From positions 43,328,464-43,392,463 of the forward strand of contig JAMXBB010000009.1 in assembly GCA_024138015.1 (NCBI GenBank): 64,000 nt of DNA. Reading direction: 5' to 3'. Below are positions 33,761-44,790 of this stretch, piece after piece. How positions within the stretch are numbered: position 1 is the first letter of the stretch; each line of letters opens with the position of its first letter. Source of the DNA: Lumnitzera littorea (lineage: Eukaryota; Streptophyta; Magnoliopsida; Myrtales; Combretaceae). The translations under genes were made by a program, and so were the position numbers. The notes below the pieces were generated by a model. The model was not told the DNA's origin. It made no database searches and was given only the letters and a program-made list of their open reading frames with translations.

Positions 33761-36700
33761 AAGAAAAATCACATAAATTTATAAATCAATAAATGAGATT
33801 ACTTTTTTTTTTTTTTTTGTTTCCGACTACCTCATAATATTATTGTGGCATAATTTTCTTTTTTGTAACTTCATCCATTTCTTACAAGTGATGACATTTA
33901 CAAAAACAAAATTAATAAAAATCAGAACAACGAGTATATGGCCGAGATTACCACATTATTCCTACCCAAAGTGCATTTATTCTAAACGAATGTTCTCTGT
34001 AAATCCTTATAATAACACTTATAGCAAATACATCTACGGTATATTTATCAATCTAAAAAATTGTGCTAATTGCATTCCTTTGATTATAATTTTAGGGAAA
34101 TAAAGTAGTAAATTACCATAGATTTTGATCGAGTGATCCTTATAAGTCAGAACGCCACAACTCAATGCATCTATATACCCTGGAATATAAAAAATATATA
34201 GTAATAAAGAAAAATAATAAGAGGCCAACGAAGGAAATAAGTTGATCACAAATGACAACAATTTGGTTTTTAGTGATATACGTACACACTAAACACACCG
34301 TGGGCACGCTTACGAAACTAATTAAAGTTGTGAGGCATTGATTTGGCTCTTTATCATACCCATGGGATGGTCTGGTTACACTTTGTTGAGCTTACTTACA
34401 TGAAAGATTCGATCAACTTTCTTTCATTTAATAAAAATATGAAATAATCTCTATTTCATATGAGATAGTCTCATAATTTCTTTTTTTCGAGGCGAGGATC
34501 ATCTCTATAAAAGAATTCAAATGAAACTTTTGAGTTTTATTAAAAATCATTTAATAATCTTGTTACAATCCTATATAAGTTATTTATACTCTCAACTAAT
34601 ATTTAATATAAAATTAATATCTAACTATCTACCTAATTGATACTAATCTGAAAACTACTATCAACTAATATTTAACTATACCTATTAAAAGAAAACGAAA
34701 TTATTAAATTATTATTTTTCTAATCTAATTTTGGATCATAACACACTCGTTATCCGCCGCATTGTATTGTATAGGCATGGTGGGTGATCAAGTGGCACCC
34801 TTCAACTTTTGGCGCTTGGACCCTGCCTTTTACTCAGGTCCCGAAAGGTTTTAATCATTTGGCCTGCATGCCATTTAGTCTTTAGGATTGAGTATAAATG
34901 CATTTTTTTTAATCCCAATTTTGCATAGTGATCTCTTCCATTCATAAATAAGCAGGATTGTTTAATTATCAAATGGCCTCCTACTACATTTGTTTAGAGT
35001 TACGGGTTATATGAATATAAGAATCCAGTCTATAAATATAAAAGCCACAAAGAGAAATTTATAGCCAAGGCTAATAACAAATTTTTTTTGGCCTTATGGC
35101 TGTAAAAAAAATAAAGGAATTAAGGCTTTTAATATAAAAGCTATATAAAAGTATCCAACATATCTTTGTAAATCAAATATCAATCCAATATTAATCCATC
35201 CAAAAAAGGCATTATATGCATGATTGTTAGGATTTTGGATTTGTAAGTCCCTATATATGTCACTGTGTTTAATAAAGAGTAAAAAGGGAGAGTTGAGAGC
35301 AGTCCTACGAACTTGATTATGGTTGGATGCTCTATATATTGTGAATAAGAAATTTGTTCTATTAATATTATACTAATTTGATTGTGATGTTTTATCAATT
35401 AGTATAAATGCTATTTGCTATCTAGCTAGCACATTATTGAGTCCAGTTATATTGAGGTTTCCCTTAAGGTAAGTAGTTACAGAAGGAATTATATCCGCTA
35501 ACTTAGTTCCTACTACAAGGAGGTGTGAATTTTGATGGCTTTGTTATGGATATCGATCCAAAGATGGCGTATCCTGGCCAGTTGATGTATGGTTAGCTAT
35601 GGCAGAAGAGTGCATTTTGGCAAATGCCATAAGATGCTCCATCATTCATATAATGTAAGTGTTTTACAGTGAAGAGAATTTAGAGGGAATTAGAGTTTGA
35701 GAAGCCTAAAGAAAATGATGACTCAAAACGTGTTAATGGAGCAAGTGAGCAAAAGAAGAGATGTTCTTGGTGCTAAATATAGCTCAGAATTCAAGCAAGG
35801 AAGATAATTTGAACGTACTATAAAATTTCATAGGACTAGGTGTAGAGCAATGCGAGAATGTGAAACATAACGAAGGAGTAAGGCAAAGGTAAACAGAATG
35901 GAGTTCATCAAACTAAACCCGCCTCCTTTTGACTGAAGTTCGTCGCCATGTGACAACATTCGAAAAAGGTAAAGAGAAGTCCTAAACCTTCTCGGTTTTT
36001 ATAGGTTTGTCTTTAAAGTTTTGCAAATGTACTCTTAAATCTTAAATATTTTGAATAAAATCTCAAACGTGTGCAATTATTAGATTTTTAGTAATCTTGT
36101 CAAATTATTATTTAGGACAAAAACAATATCTTTCAAAGTGCTTAGGACATCAATGCATAAGTTTATATTCAAAAAATTTCAAGATTCAATCGATAGAATT
36201 TAAGATGATTTCGAAACTAATGCACCCTCAATTAGTAAAATAAGAAAAATTTTAGAACTTCTAATAACCATATTTTAATAATATATTGGTTTACTATTCT
36301 GTTTCCCCTTATCATTAGAGTTTATTAAGTGTTAGGGTTAGAGATTTAAAGTGCTACTTATGCTATTATGTATTATGGAGTGTAAGAAAGTAGAGTGCAA
36401 ATCTATGTATAAGATTGTGGTAAGTTATTCTATAGATTGTGAATAAGAACACTATAACATTATTGTTATAGTACGAGATTTGATCGAAGTCTTTCTCAAC
36501 TCTCAAGGCTTTCTTTTACGCCCATCCTAGAGCAATAACTTTGTGGAACTTAAAAAGAAAAAAAAAAAGAAAAAGAAAACAGTTCCCAGAGCTGCAATAC
36601 CTGATCTGTACTTGGTGCATTTAGTGATCCCTTTAAGTACCAATTATTATAATTTTTTGGCTTACATATGATGACCCTGATCAATAAGTTGGCCTACCAT

Positions 36701-37038
36701 TTGGTGTGCTGCATTATATAAGTCCTGGTTGGTAACGTGATGAAGACGCCAGACAACAATCTTGGACAGGTCCAGCTCCAAGTACAACTAAATGGCGATT
36801 TTGAAAAGCACCCAGCAACGATACGATGCTACGCGTTCTAATAATATAAGAATTATTAAGGATGGGGATTGTTGTTCTCTCCTTAAAATTTGACTAATCC
36901 AAGACCCTTTGGAAACTACAAGTTCTCCCATAAGTGAAAAAAGATGCGATGAAATGATTGTTCAAAAAAACGCAGGGTTTTCCTTCCTTTTTTCCCCTTT
37001 TTTTTTTTCTCAAGAAAAAGCCTTACCCACTTTTGTAA
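33760..37038. other. Intergenic stretch without recognised genes
   Basis: No coding region or clear element is supported. Open frames at 33,843-34,103, 34,034-34,261 and 35,180-35,398 are AT-rich and lack recognisable motifs. A segment at 35,220-35,640 has a promoter-like TATATAT and repeat-like texture but I cannot assign it. Poly-A/T runs lie at 33,804 and 36,550. Confidence 0.4.
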
Positions 37039-37062
37039 TATATATATATATATATATATATT
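37039..37062. repeat. (TA)n microsatellite
   Basis: A run of about eleven TA units, directly before the first copy of the 438-bp duplication. Such runs are frequent trouble spots for assembly. Confidence 0.9.
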
Positions 37063-37064
37063 AT

Positions 37065-37502
37065 AATTTTTACCATTATTTTAACAATTTTTAATATTAC
37101 TTTTGCTTTTTTTCATTTTTTTATTTGAAAAAAATGGACATTTATACACTAGGTAAGCAAAACTTCACCATTAGCACTTAATATCCGCATCACATACATT
37201 TAACGACTTTATAGCAATCTTTTAATGGAATCTTTTATTTTAATTATCAATTGTAATGTTTATTTCTTTATTTCAATTTTTTAAATTATTAATCCCTTAT
37301 TTAAACTTATATTTAAATGTTAATACTCTCTTGTGTGTAATTTTCGTCTCTTTCTCTTCTATGATGATGATAAAGGAAAATTAAATATGCTCCATCCGAT
37401 AGTGTAACAATATTTACATGGTTCGGACAAGGAGAGCCTTAGTTCATAAAAAAATAACTAGAATAACCATAAAATAGGAGATCACATTTTATTGTTAGGT
37501 TT
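37065..37502. repeat. First copy of an exact 438-bp direct duplication
   Basis: Base-for-base identical by eye to 37,504-37,941, separated by one N at 37,503. It contains a TTTACATGGTTCGG segment typical of some plant LTRs but no gene. Confidence 0.9.
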
Positions 37503-37503
37503 N
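37503..37503. other. Single ambiguous base N at a join
   Basis: The only N in the window. It lies exactly between the two identical copies, which suggests an assembly join where overlapping ends were not merged. Confidence 0.85.
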
Positions 37504-37941
37504 AATTTTTACCATTATTTTAACAATTTTTAATATTACTTTTGCTTTTTTTCATTTTTTTATTTGAAAAAAATGGACATTTATACACTAGGTAAGCAAA
37601 ACTTCACCATTAGCACTTAATATCCGCATCACATACATTTAACGACTTTATAGCAATCTTTTAATGGAATCTTTTATTTTAATTATCAATTGTAATGTTT
37701 ATTTCTTTATTTCAATTTTTTAAATTATTAATCCCTTATTTAAACTTATATTTAAATGTTAATACTCTCTTGTGTGTAATTTTCGTCTCTTTCTCTTCTA
37801 TGATGATGATAAAGGAAAATTAAATATGCTCCATCCGATAGTGTAACAATATTTACATGGTTCGGACAAGGAGAGCCTTAGTTCATAAAAAAATAACTAG
37901 AATAACCATAAAATAGGAGATCACATTTTATTGTTAGGTTT
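37504..37941. repeat. Second copy of the 438-bp direct duplication
   Basis: Identical to 37,065-37,502; beyond 37,941 the sequence continues into unique DNA. No gene seen. Confidence 0.9.
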
Positions 37942-40900
37942 TGTAACGTCAATGTCTAAGCTAGTCATAACTTGATCTTGCGTATGCGAACTCGATTGAA
38001 GCCAAACACCCCTAATGGTCCCCTCCGAAAGCTTTTCTCTCTCAATAAACTAATCTTAGCTAGACTACTTTTATCTTCTCAAATTGCCCGTCCCGGACGA
38101 GCAAACCCACATAATTCAATCCTCTCTCGTCAACATCACTGATCTTCACGGAGTGGAAGTCTGTCTTATCTTTGTACATATCTCTCCTTTCATTTATGAT
38201 GATAAAGAACTTTCTATGTTGTCGCGAAGTCACAGCTGTCTAACCGTGTTGTTTTGTTTAAGCGACAGTGTACGTACTTTTATACACGAGTACGCATCTT
38301 CTTCTTCCATGGGACACACAGGTTGGGTTGAAGATGGGCAGGCACAGGTCTGCAACATATCATAGTATTTATTAGGCCATGCCATGCTTGTCTCTCTTCT
38401 TTCAGAATTCTCTGCATAAACAGGTGGAAACAAGCCCAAAGTATTTATCATTAGATTATTGTGTCCCTATGTACAGGTTATTGTAACAACAACATTAAAT
38501 TATTTTTTCTGCTTTGGTACCTGTCGGGACTTGAAAGGGCTTAATTACCAGATAATTGCGAGTTCAAGAATCCGTCGGGATCAAAATTCATGACTTAATG
38601 TACTAAATAATATATTCTTTTACGTTCTAATTTAGCTATGACGTTTTATTTTTATTTTATTTTTTTATACGGCAGTGCTGGGGAGAGACTATTGGCAAGG
38701 GGTATATCAACATCTCGCCTGTAGGAACGGCTCGAATGAATCAAGTTACAATCGGATTTAAATCGCACATCATCATTAATTATATCTTTTGGTATATAGA
38801 ATAGTAATAAGTTCTACGTGAACAATACTATAGCTCAGTATCTTACAAGCATATTCAATTAGGCCGAACAAAGAAACAAAAGGAAAATGACCTAAAAGCA
38901 GTGACCATTAGATCACTACTTCCAAGAAAAAAGATTGAAATGATATCCCTCCTCTAAGGTGTCTAAGCTTAAATCTACGCTAAAATCCGTTTCTCCTAAG
39001 CGTATTATGTTGGACCATGGATCATCAATAATGTTGGGGAGTATTTCCTCTGTTGATGGTATACTAATAATGCAGAAATAAATCATGTCAAATCAATGAC
39101 TGTTACATTCTTTTTGCTTTGCAACTGTTAAATTCAGATTTTAATAAGACGCCTACATTAAATTGGAAAAAGAAGGGCGTACCAGGGAGGAAAGTTATTC
39201 AAAATAGATTAAAAGAATGAGGCCATGATTGGAAACGAAAGCGGTTCATACTAGTAAGTGTAATACCGGGGAGAAGACTGTTGGCAAAAGTACATCAAGG
39301 TGGCTAAGGTTAGATGGAGCTAAGCCACAATTGGCGATGGTGCTTCAGTTATTATGTTCAATTTATTTCCTCCCAATTTTTCTCAAATCTTTTCCTTAGA
39401 AATATTATCGTGTAATCAATAATTAATTCTATAAAAAAAAAAAAGATGTTATTATAGAATATTTTAAAAATCTAGATATTCTCAACTATTAATTTGTAAA
39501 TTAAAAAAATATGAGAAGAAAAAAATTTAAGGGATCCAAATTTGGGTACAATACTAAGCATTTGATCTAACAATATAAATACTCTGTTTAATAGGTTATG
39601 AAACTCATTAGACAATCATTAACAAGCTCATATCTTGTATCCAGATTTCTTTTTCCTTTTTATTTTTTTGTTTTTTGCTTTTTATATACCGAAAGTTATG
39701 GTAAACATAAATGTAAATGCATATTTTGTACGGTCACCAAATCATGCATCGACATTAACCCCGTCAAATCCACCAAGAACCAATGAACTCATGAAACTAA
39801 AAAATTAGACCATCACAATCAACAAATCTCCGACTAAACACTCAGCTCACGGACCAAGGCTCACACTGCAAGAGCTCTATAGGTTCGCCCTCGATCTGGG
39901 AGCACGTTAAACAAGCCCATATGATCCACGCGAACCACGGTTTGCATGTTGCATCAAGCCAGCCCATCGTGTGTCTCTACACATGAAGGATTGCATAAGC
40001 GAGCCCGCATTGACTAGGACGCGAACCATAGCTCACATCAAGCGAAGCTACATGATTCATATGTGAAATATACCTTAGAGCAAGAAAGCTTACAAGCAAA
40101 GAAAAAAAAAAAAAAAAAACAAAATGCAAGAAACCTTACAAGCTTTACACAATGACCTAATTGTTGAAATTACAATTCTACTTATAGATTCTAAAAAAAT
40201 AAGAGAAAAAGGAAAAAGAGCTTACAAGCTTCATGCAATGATCTAGTTGTTAAAATAGCAATTTTATTTTAGATATAAATTAGGAATAAAATTGTTTTCA
40301 CATAAATTTATGATATAATCGCTTATTTATATATAATCTTGGTAAAATTGAGCTTCTTTAACTAAATCTACTAACTAGACCCATTTGAGTCAAATGGGTT
40401 AGAAAAATGAAAAGTACAACCCTAGGCTTCTATAAGATATGATATCATTGGTACTTTAAAGAATTAAAAATTAGAAGACCTAGATATCACAATAGTAGTA
40501 CTTATGATAATATTTGCATTGAAGACGAAGATGACAATGATAATGATAATGGTAATGGGAGAACAAGAAGTAATATTGATGATGAAAAGAAAGCTAATAA
40601 TTTGTTTTAATTTTATATTTTGTCTTTTATGTTGTAATGCATTTTATATTGACACTATTATTTATGTTGTAGTTTCATAAATTAACATAACAACTTACGC
40701 TAGATTGTCTACATTTTGTGTCTATTACTTTTATTGTGATGTAATTACAATTTTGCTAAAATTTATTTATTTTCATCTTATATTTCAAGTTTTTTCTTTA
40801 TAACTATTATAAATGTATCTACAGTTTTTAAAAACTATTGTACAAAGATTGTAAAGAACTTATCTTTTTATGTTCCTATTCTATAGACCTTTTTACAGTT

Positions 40901-41551
40901 GTAAGAAAATCGTAAGTTTGACAAACTATTTTCAACTTCATTAGCATAATAATTTATTAGTTTAATTTACTTAGTTGGTTGCCAACATGTCTATTAGTAG
41001 ATATAAAAATGGTTGAGGTTTCGCAGTTGGGGATGGACGCTATCATTAATTTTTTTTTTTTAAGTCCATATGAACAAAGTTATCAACTATCGCATACTTG
41101 TTCCATCCCTATGGAATATGAATTCTATTATGATATTATTACATCCACTGATATGAACATGTTATTAATGCCTTCGTAATCGTAAATAACATGTTGTTGG
41201 TAAAAATCCGAATGTGCTAACCAAATATAGAAGAAAGTTATCTTTTGGCGAATGACTACACCTTCAAACCCCCACTAAAATTACATAGAAAATAAAAGTC
41301 TAGAAGAGGATGGAATTTGAAGTTGTTTATGCACATCAATTAGGTCACACTCATCAAAACATTTTTTATGAACAAAGAAGCTCTAGTATAATGTAGACCT
41401 CTTTCTATGTAACGCTTAAATTAATGCATAACTTTGAAGGAATATTGCATTTAACCCTGGCTACTCTATACTCTAAAATTTAAACCATATCAAGATGTTC
41501 ATGACAATATGGATAAGTAGGAAAGTAAAACTACTCATACTAGAAATATTT
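37942..41551. other. Intergenic stretch, few recognised features
   Basis: No gene is supported. The block at 38,080-38,460 is less AT-rich than its surroundings and open on both strands (38,084-38,365 plus, 38,451-38,230 minus), but neither translation shows a known motif. Two related short segments lie at about 38,676 and 39,268 (GGGGAGAGACTATTGGCAAG and GGGGAGAAGACTGTTGGCAA). A GC-richer block lies at 39,830-40,070. A short acidic plus-strand reading (EDEDDNDNDNGNG, about 40,515-40,560) cannot be assigned. Confidence 0.4.
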
Positions 41552-43480
41552 GGATAAATTATGCTAACGAGCCCTATGAGTTTTTATAATTGCATAAATA
41601 CTCCCACTTTTAAAATTAAGCGTTCATACCCCATTATAGTGTGAGGTCCACATTTTTTAATTATGTGATAGCTTATTCATGTGCTTTCCTTGATGTAGAA
41701 ATTCTAGACCATCATCTTGGATTCTAATTTATGAACTTCCTCTAAATATTGAAAGGATTGAATTACTTTAGTCACCTTATAATAAAAAACAAACAAATGA
41801 AGAAAAATTAAACAACTTTAACAATGACATGAAGAGAGTAATTAGTGAGATATCAACAACACAATTATGCCTCTAAAATTAAAATTGAGCTAAAGGTGTA
41901 CCTAACCCACCTACCTACTTATCAATCACAATGTTAGCTAACTTCCATTGATGGTCCCCCATTGTATTGGAAGTAGGTGCCTATCTTTTTAATTTTGTCA
42001 ACTAATCTGTTTAATGCTTGATTTTCCTCTATGTTGCTATTTTGATCAAGACAACTTTTGTAATCAACAAAGCAATACTAAGCGATAACTTTTGATCGTT
42101 GAATTCTTGCAATAACAAGGGTGTGGTTTGTCCTATAAGTCTACAAGACAGTAGATGCAGAGGTTTGGATTGATGATATTTGCAAAATGGTCCATCATAT
42201 GGCTTGACTTTAGTTATGGGTAGTAAAAGCTTGAGATTGTATGTAATTCTTCCTTTGGTCCTGAAGTGAATAACAAAACCAAAATATAAACAATAATAAA
42301 ATTAACATGAAATTGTATGTGTGAAAATGTTGATGAGCAATTTAGCCAAAGAAGTCATTTTGTTAATACATTCTCAAAAATATTCTTGTGAGAAAACATG
42401 AGAAATGAAAATTAGTAGATATTGAAAAATGAAAAGAAAGATCTTGATTTTCTAATAAGTATCATTTAAAGGAGGAAGGCAAAGCAAAGAATGGATTTTT
42501 TATGTATCTATGATAAAGTAGGTTGGTTTTAGATATTGATTTTAGGTTGCATTTGATTTGAGCAATAATATTTAGGTAGACCAAATTGAAATTAAATAAT
42601 TTAATGGGTTAATATTACAAATAGTACCTAAACTTTAACAAATGAGCAATTTACTATCTATACTTTAAAAAGGTCAATTTGCTACATAATTGAAATTTTC
42701 AAGCATTAATATTTAGGTACACCAATTTGAAATTAAATAATTAAATGGGTTAATATTACAAATGGTATTTAAACTTTATCAAAATGTATAATTTACTATC
42801 TATACTTTGAAAAAATTAATTTACTACTTAATTTAAGTTTTCGTTGTCATTTTTACTGCTTGAACTAACTTTGTTCAATCTGTTTACAAAGATTGATATA
42901 GATATAAAGATGAAATAGGAATTGACCAATAGTTGCATTCGACCCACCTCTTGAAATAGATTGCAAACTATTTCATCTTAAGTGGCTATTTCGGTCATCA
43001 AAAGGCTAAAGCGTGACTGGTGGCCACTAATAGGATGTTGCCTAACTATGTACATATAGTCATTGGACACCTTTGGCCTTATGTTAGCTAAAACATTTAA
43101 TTCCTAGTTCATCTTTATGTCTACATCACCAAACGAATTTAATAGTATTAGTTCAGGCAGCAAAAATTAAACTTCAGTTAGGTAGTAATTGATATTTTTA
43201 AGGTATAAGTAGTAAATTAGATATTTTGCCGAAATTTGGATACTATTTGCGACATTAGCCCTAATTAGATTAAATGTTTGTTACATTAGCAATATAAGTG
43301 GTATAACAACTATTTGTATTTTAAAGTATTTCTAAATTAGCATATATACACACATAAGTTACCACATAATTTAAAAAAGTGAAGCTCACACCTATTGCAA
43401 GGGTATAAGTGCTTTGATAAAATAATGAGGGGTGTCAATGTAATTATAAAATTTTTTAGGATGGTTTATGCATTTTACCC
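41552..43480. mobile_element. Non-autonomous TIR element (Mutator-like), about 1.9 kb
   Basis: The first 100 bp (41,552-41,651, starting GGATAAATTATGC) match the reverse complement of the last 100 bp (43,379-43,480, starting GGGTAAAATGC on the minus strand) at roughly two bases in three, with strong shared blocks such as TTTTATAATT and GTGTGAG near the inner end. No transposase is seen inside. Long imperfect TIRs are typical of Mutator-derived elements. I could not find a convincing 8-11 bp target duplication at the outer edges. Confidence 0.55.
42747..43261. mobile_element. MITE nested in the TIR element, with duplicated left end
   Basis: The left end GGGTTAATATTACAAATGG (42,747) pairs with the minus-strand right end GGGCTAATGTCGCAAATAG (43,261) over about 85 bp. 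The nine bases outside are TAATTAAAT (42,738-42,746) and TAATTAGAT (43,262-43,270), an 8-of-9 target duplication of Mutator length. A second left end with its flank lies 141 bp upstream (42,606), as part of a tandem duplication (about 42,563-42,703 and 42,704-42,844). Confidence 0.65.
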
Positions 43481-43550
43481 TTATGACTGTAAAGAGAAAA
43501 CTAAGATAGTTTTTTATTATAAAATGTCCCAATCTATATTATCATTAGAT

Positions 43551-43865
43551 TATCATATCCTATCTAAAAATAATAGCAAAATCACATAGGATGAATCAAT
43601 ATTTGCAAGTAAATTCAAATAGAGGATCAAACTTTCAAATAGTTAGAAATAAGGGATCAATATCATGCTAAATAATTAAAATAGGAGATTCTATCAATTA
43701 ATCGGATTATTATATCCTATCTAAAAATAATAGCAAAATCACATATGATGGATCAATATTTTGAAGTAAGTTTAAATAGAAGATTAAACTTTCAAATAGT
43801 TTGAAACAAGGGATCAATATTTTGCTAAATAATTAAAATAGATGATTCTATCAATTTATCATAAT
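43551..43865. repeat. Imperfect tandem duplication, period about 157 bp
   Basis: The segment beginning TATCATATCCTATCTAAAAA at 43,551 recurs at 43,708 as TATTATATCCTATCTAAAAA and continues similar for about 155 bp. No gene. Confidence 0.85.
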
Positions 43866-44790
43866 GACACTATTAAAATGATTTAATGTGGTTGTTATCT
43901 AATGTGTGGCACAAACATGGCACTTATGTGGCATCTATGTACATTTTTTTGCAAATAGATAAAGGAAAAAAGGAAAACTTTTATGTAAAATTATATACAA
44001 AATTATAGAAAGGAAAAAGTACAAAAAGAAAATTATAGACTTAGTAAATATAATTATATGTAATTAATATGAGTAATCTAATAAAAAAATTAAAATATTA
44101 AAGGAAAAAAAGGAATAAAAATTAGAAACAACTACTAAGGGTGTTAGTGACCTCATTGTATAGGATGCCCACTTGAATCTTAGTCAACTAGTGGGTGGTT
44201 AGGTTACAAGATAGGTTATGAGTAGCAATTTGTTGGAACTTATTTCCATAAAATAGGGTATGGATACGAAGTTAGCTTACTTTGTACCCATCTTAAAACC
44301 CATACTTTGAAGTATAAAGAGTGTAGATTTCAGGGAATTTTGTATTTATCTTGTAATGATAATGAAATAATATTAATATATAAAAGATAACATTGTTTTT
44401 TCAACCTTAAAAGGTTATATCTCTTACTAGCTTATATGTTAGAGTTATGCATGTTTTTTATTATTATTTGACAAATTTATTAAAAAGGGTTAGAGGTGTA
44501 CAATGTTTTGCCATTATGAAGAGAAGTTTTGTTGAGGAGAACATGAAATCTATCATTAAAAATGATCAAGTTTATTTTCTAATGTACCATTTGTGAAGAT
44601 AAAAATAACATATATTGGAATTCCAATTCTATGAGTTTATTCTTGAATGAATGAATACATTTCTTGTAAAGGCTCCATTATTGAAAATGTATGGTATTGA
44701 ATTTATAAGGAAAATTAAAAAAAAAAAAAAGTATAGGTTCCACAAGGTATCTTATACCTTATAAAATCTACAGAGTATAAGTTAGAGAGT
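43866..44790. other. AT-rich stretch without recognised genes
   Basis: Nothing supported. A poly-A run lies at about 44,717-44,730, and a repeat-like block with TATATAAAAGATAAC near 44,380. Confidence 0.4.

Noticed and set aside
38084..38451. Overlapping frames on both strands (93 and 73 codons)
   Set aside because: No recognisable domain, no clear splice or promoter context; kept only as a region to check.
40470..40615. Acidic plus-strand tail (EDEDDNDNDNGNG) as the end of a hAT-type transposase
   Set aside because: Only a low-complexity GAT/AAT repeat is visible, and no transposase motifs precede it.
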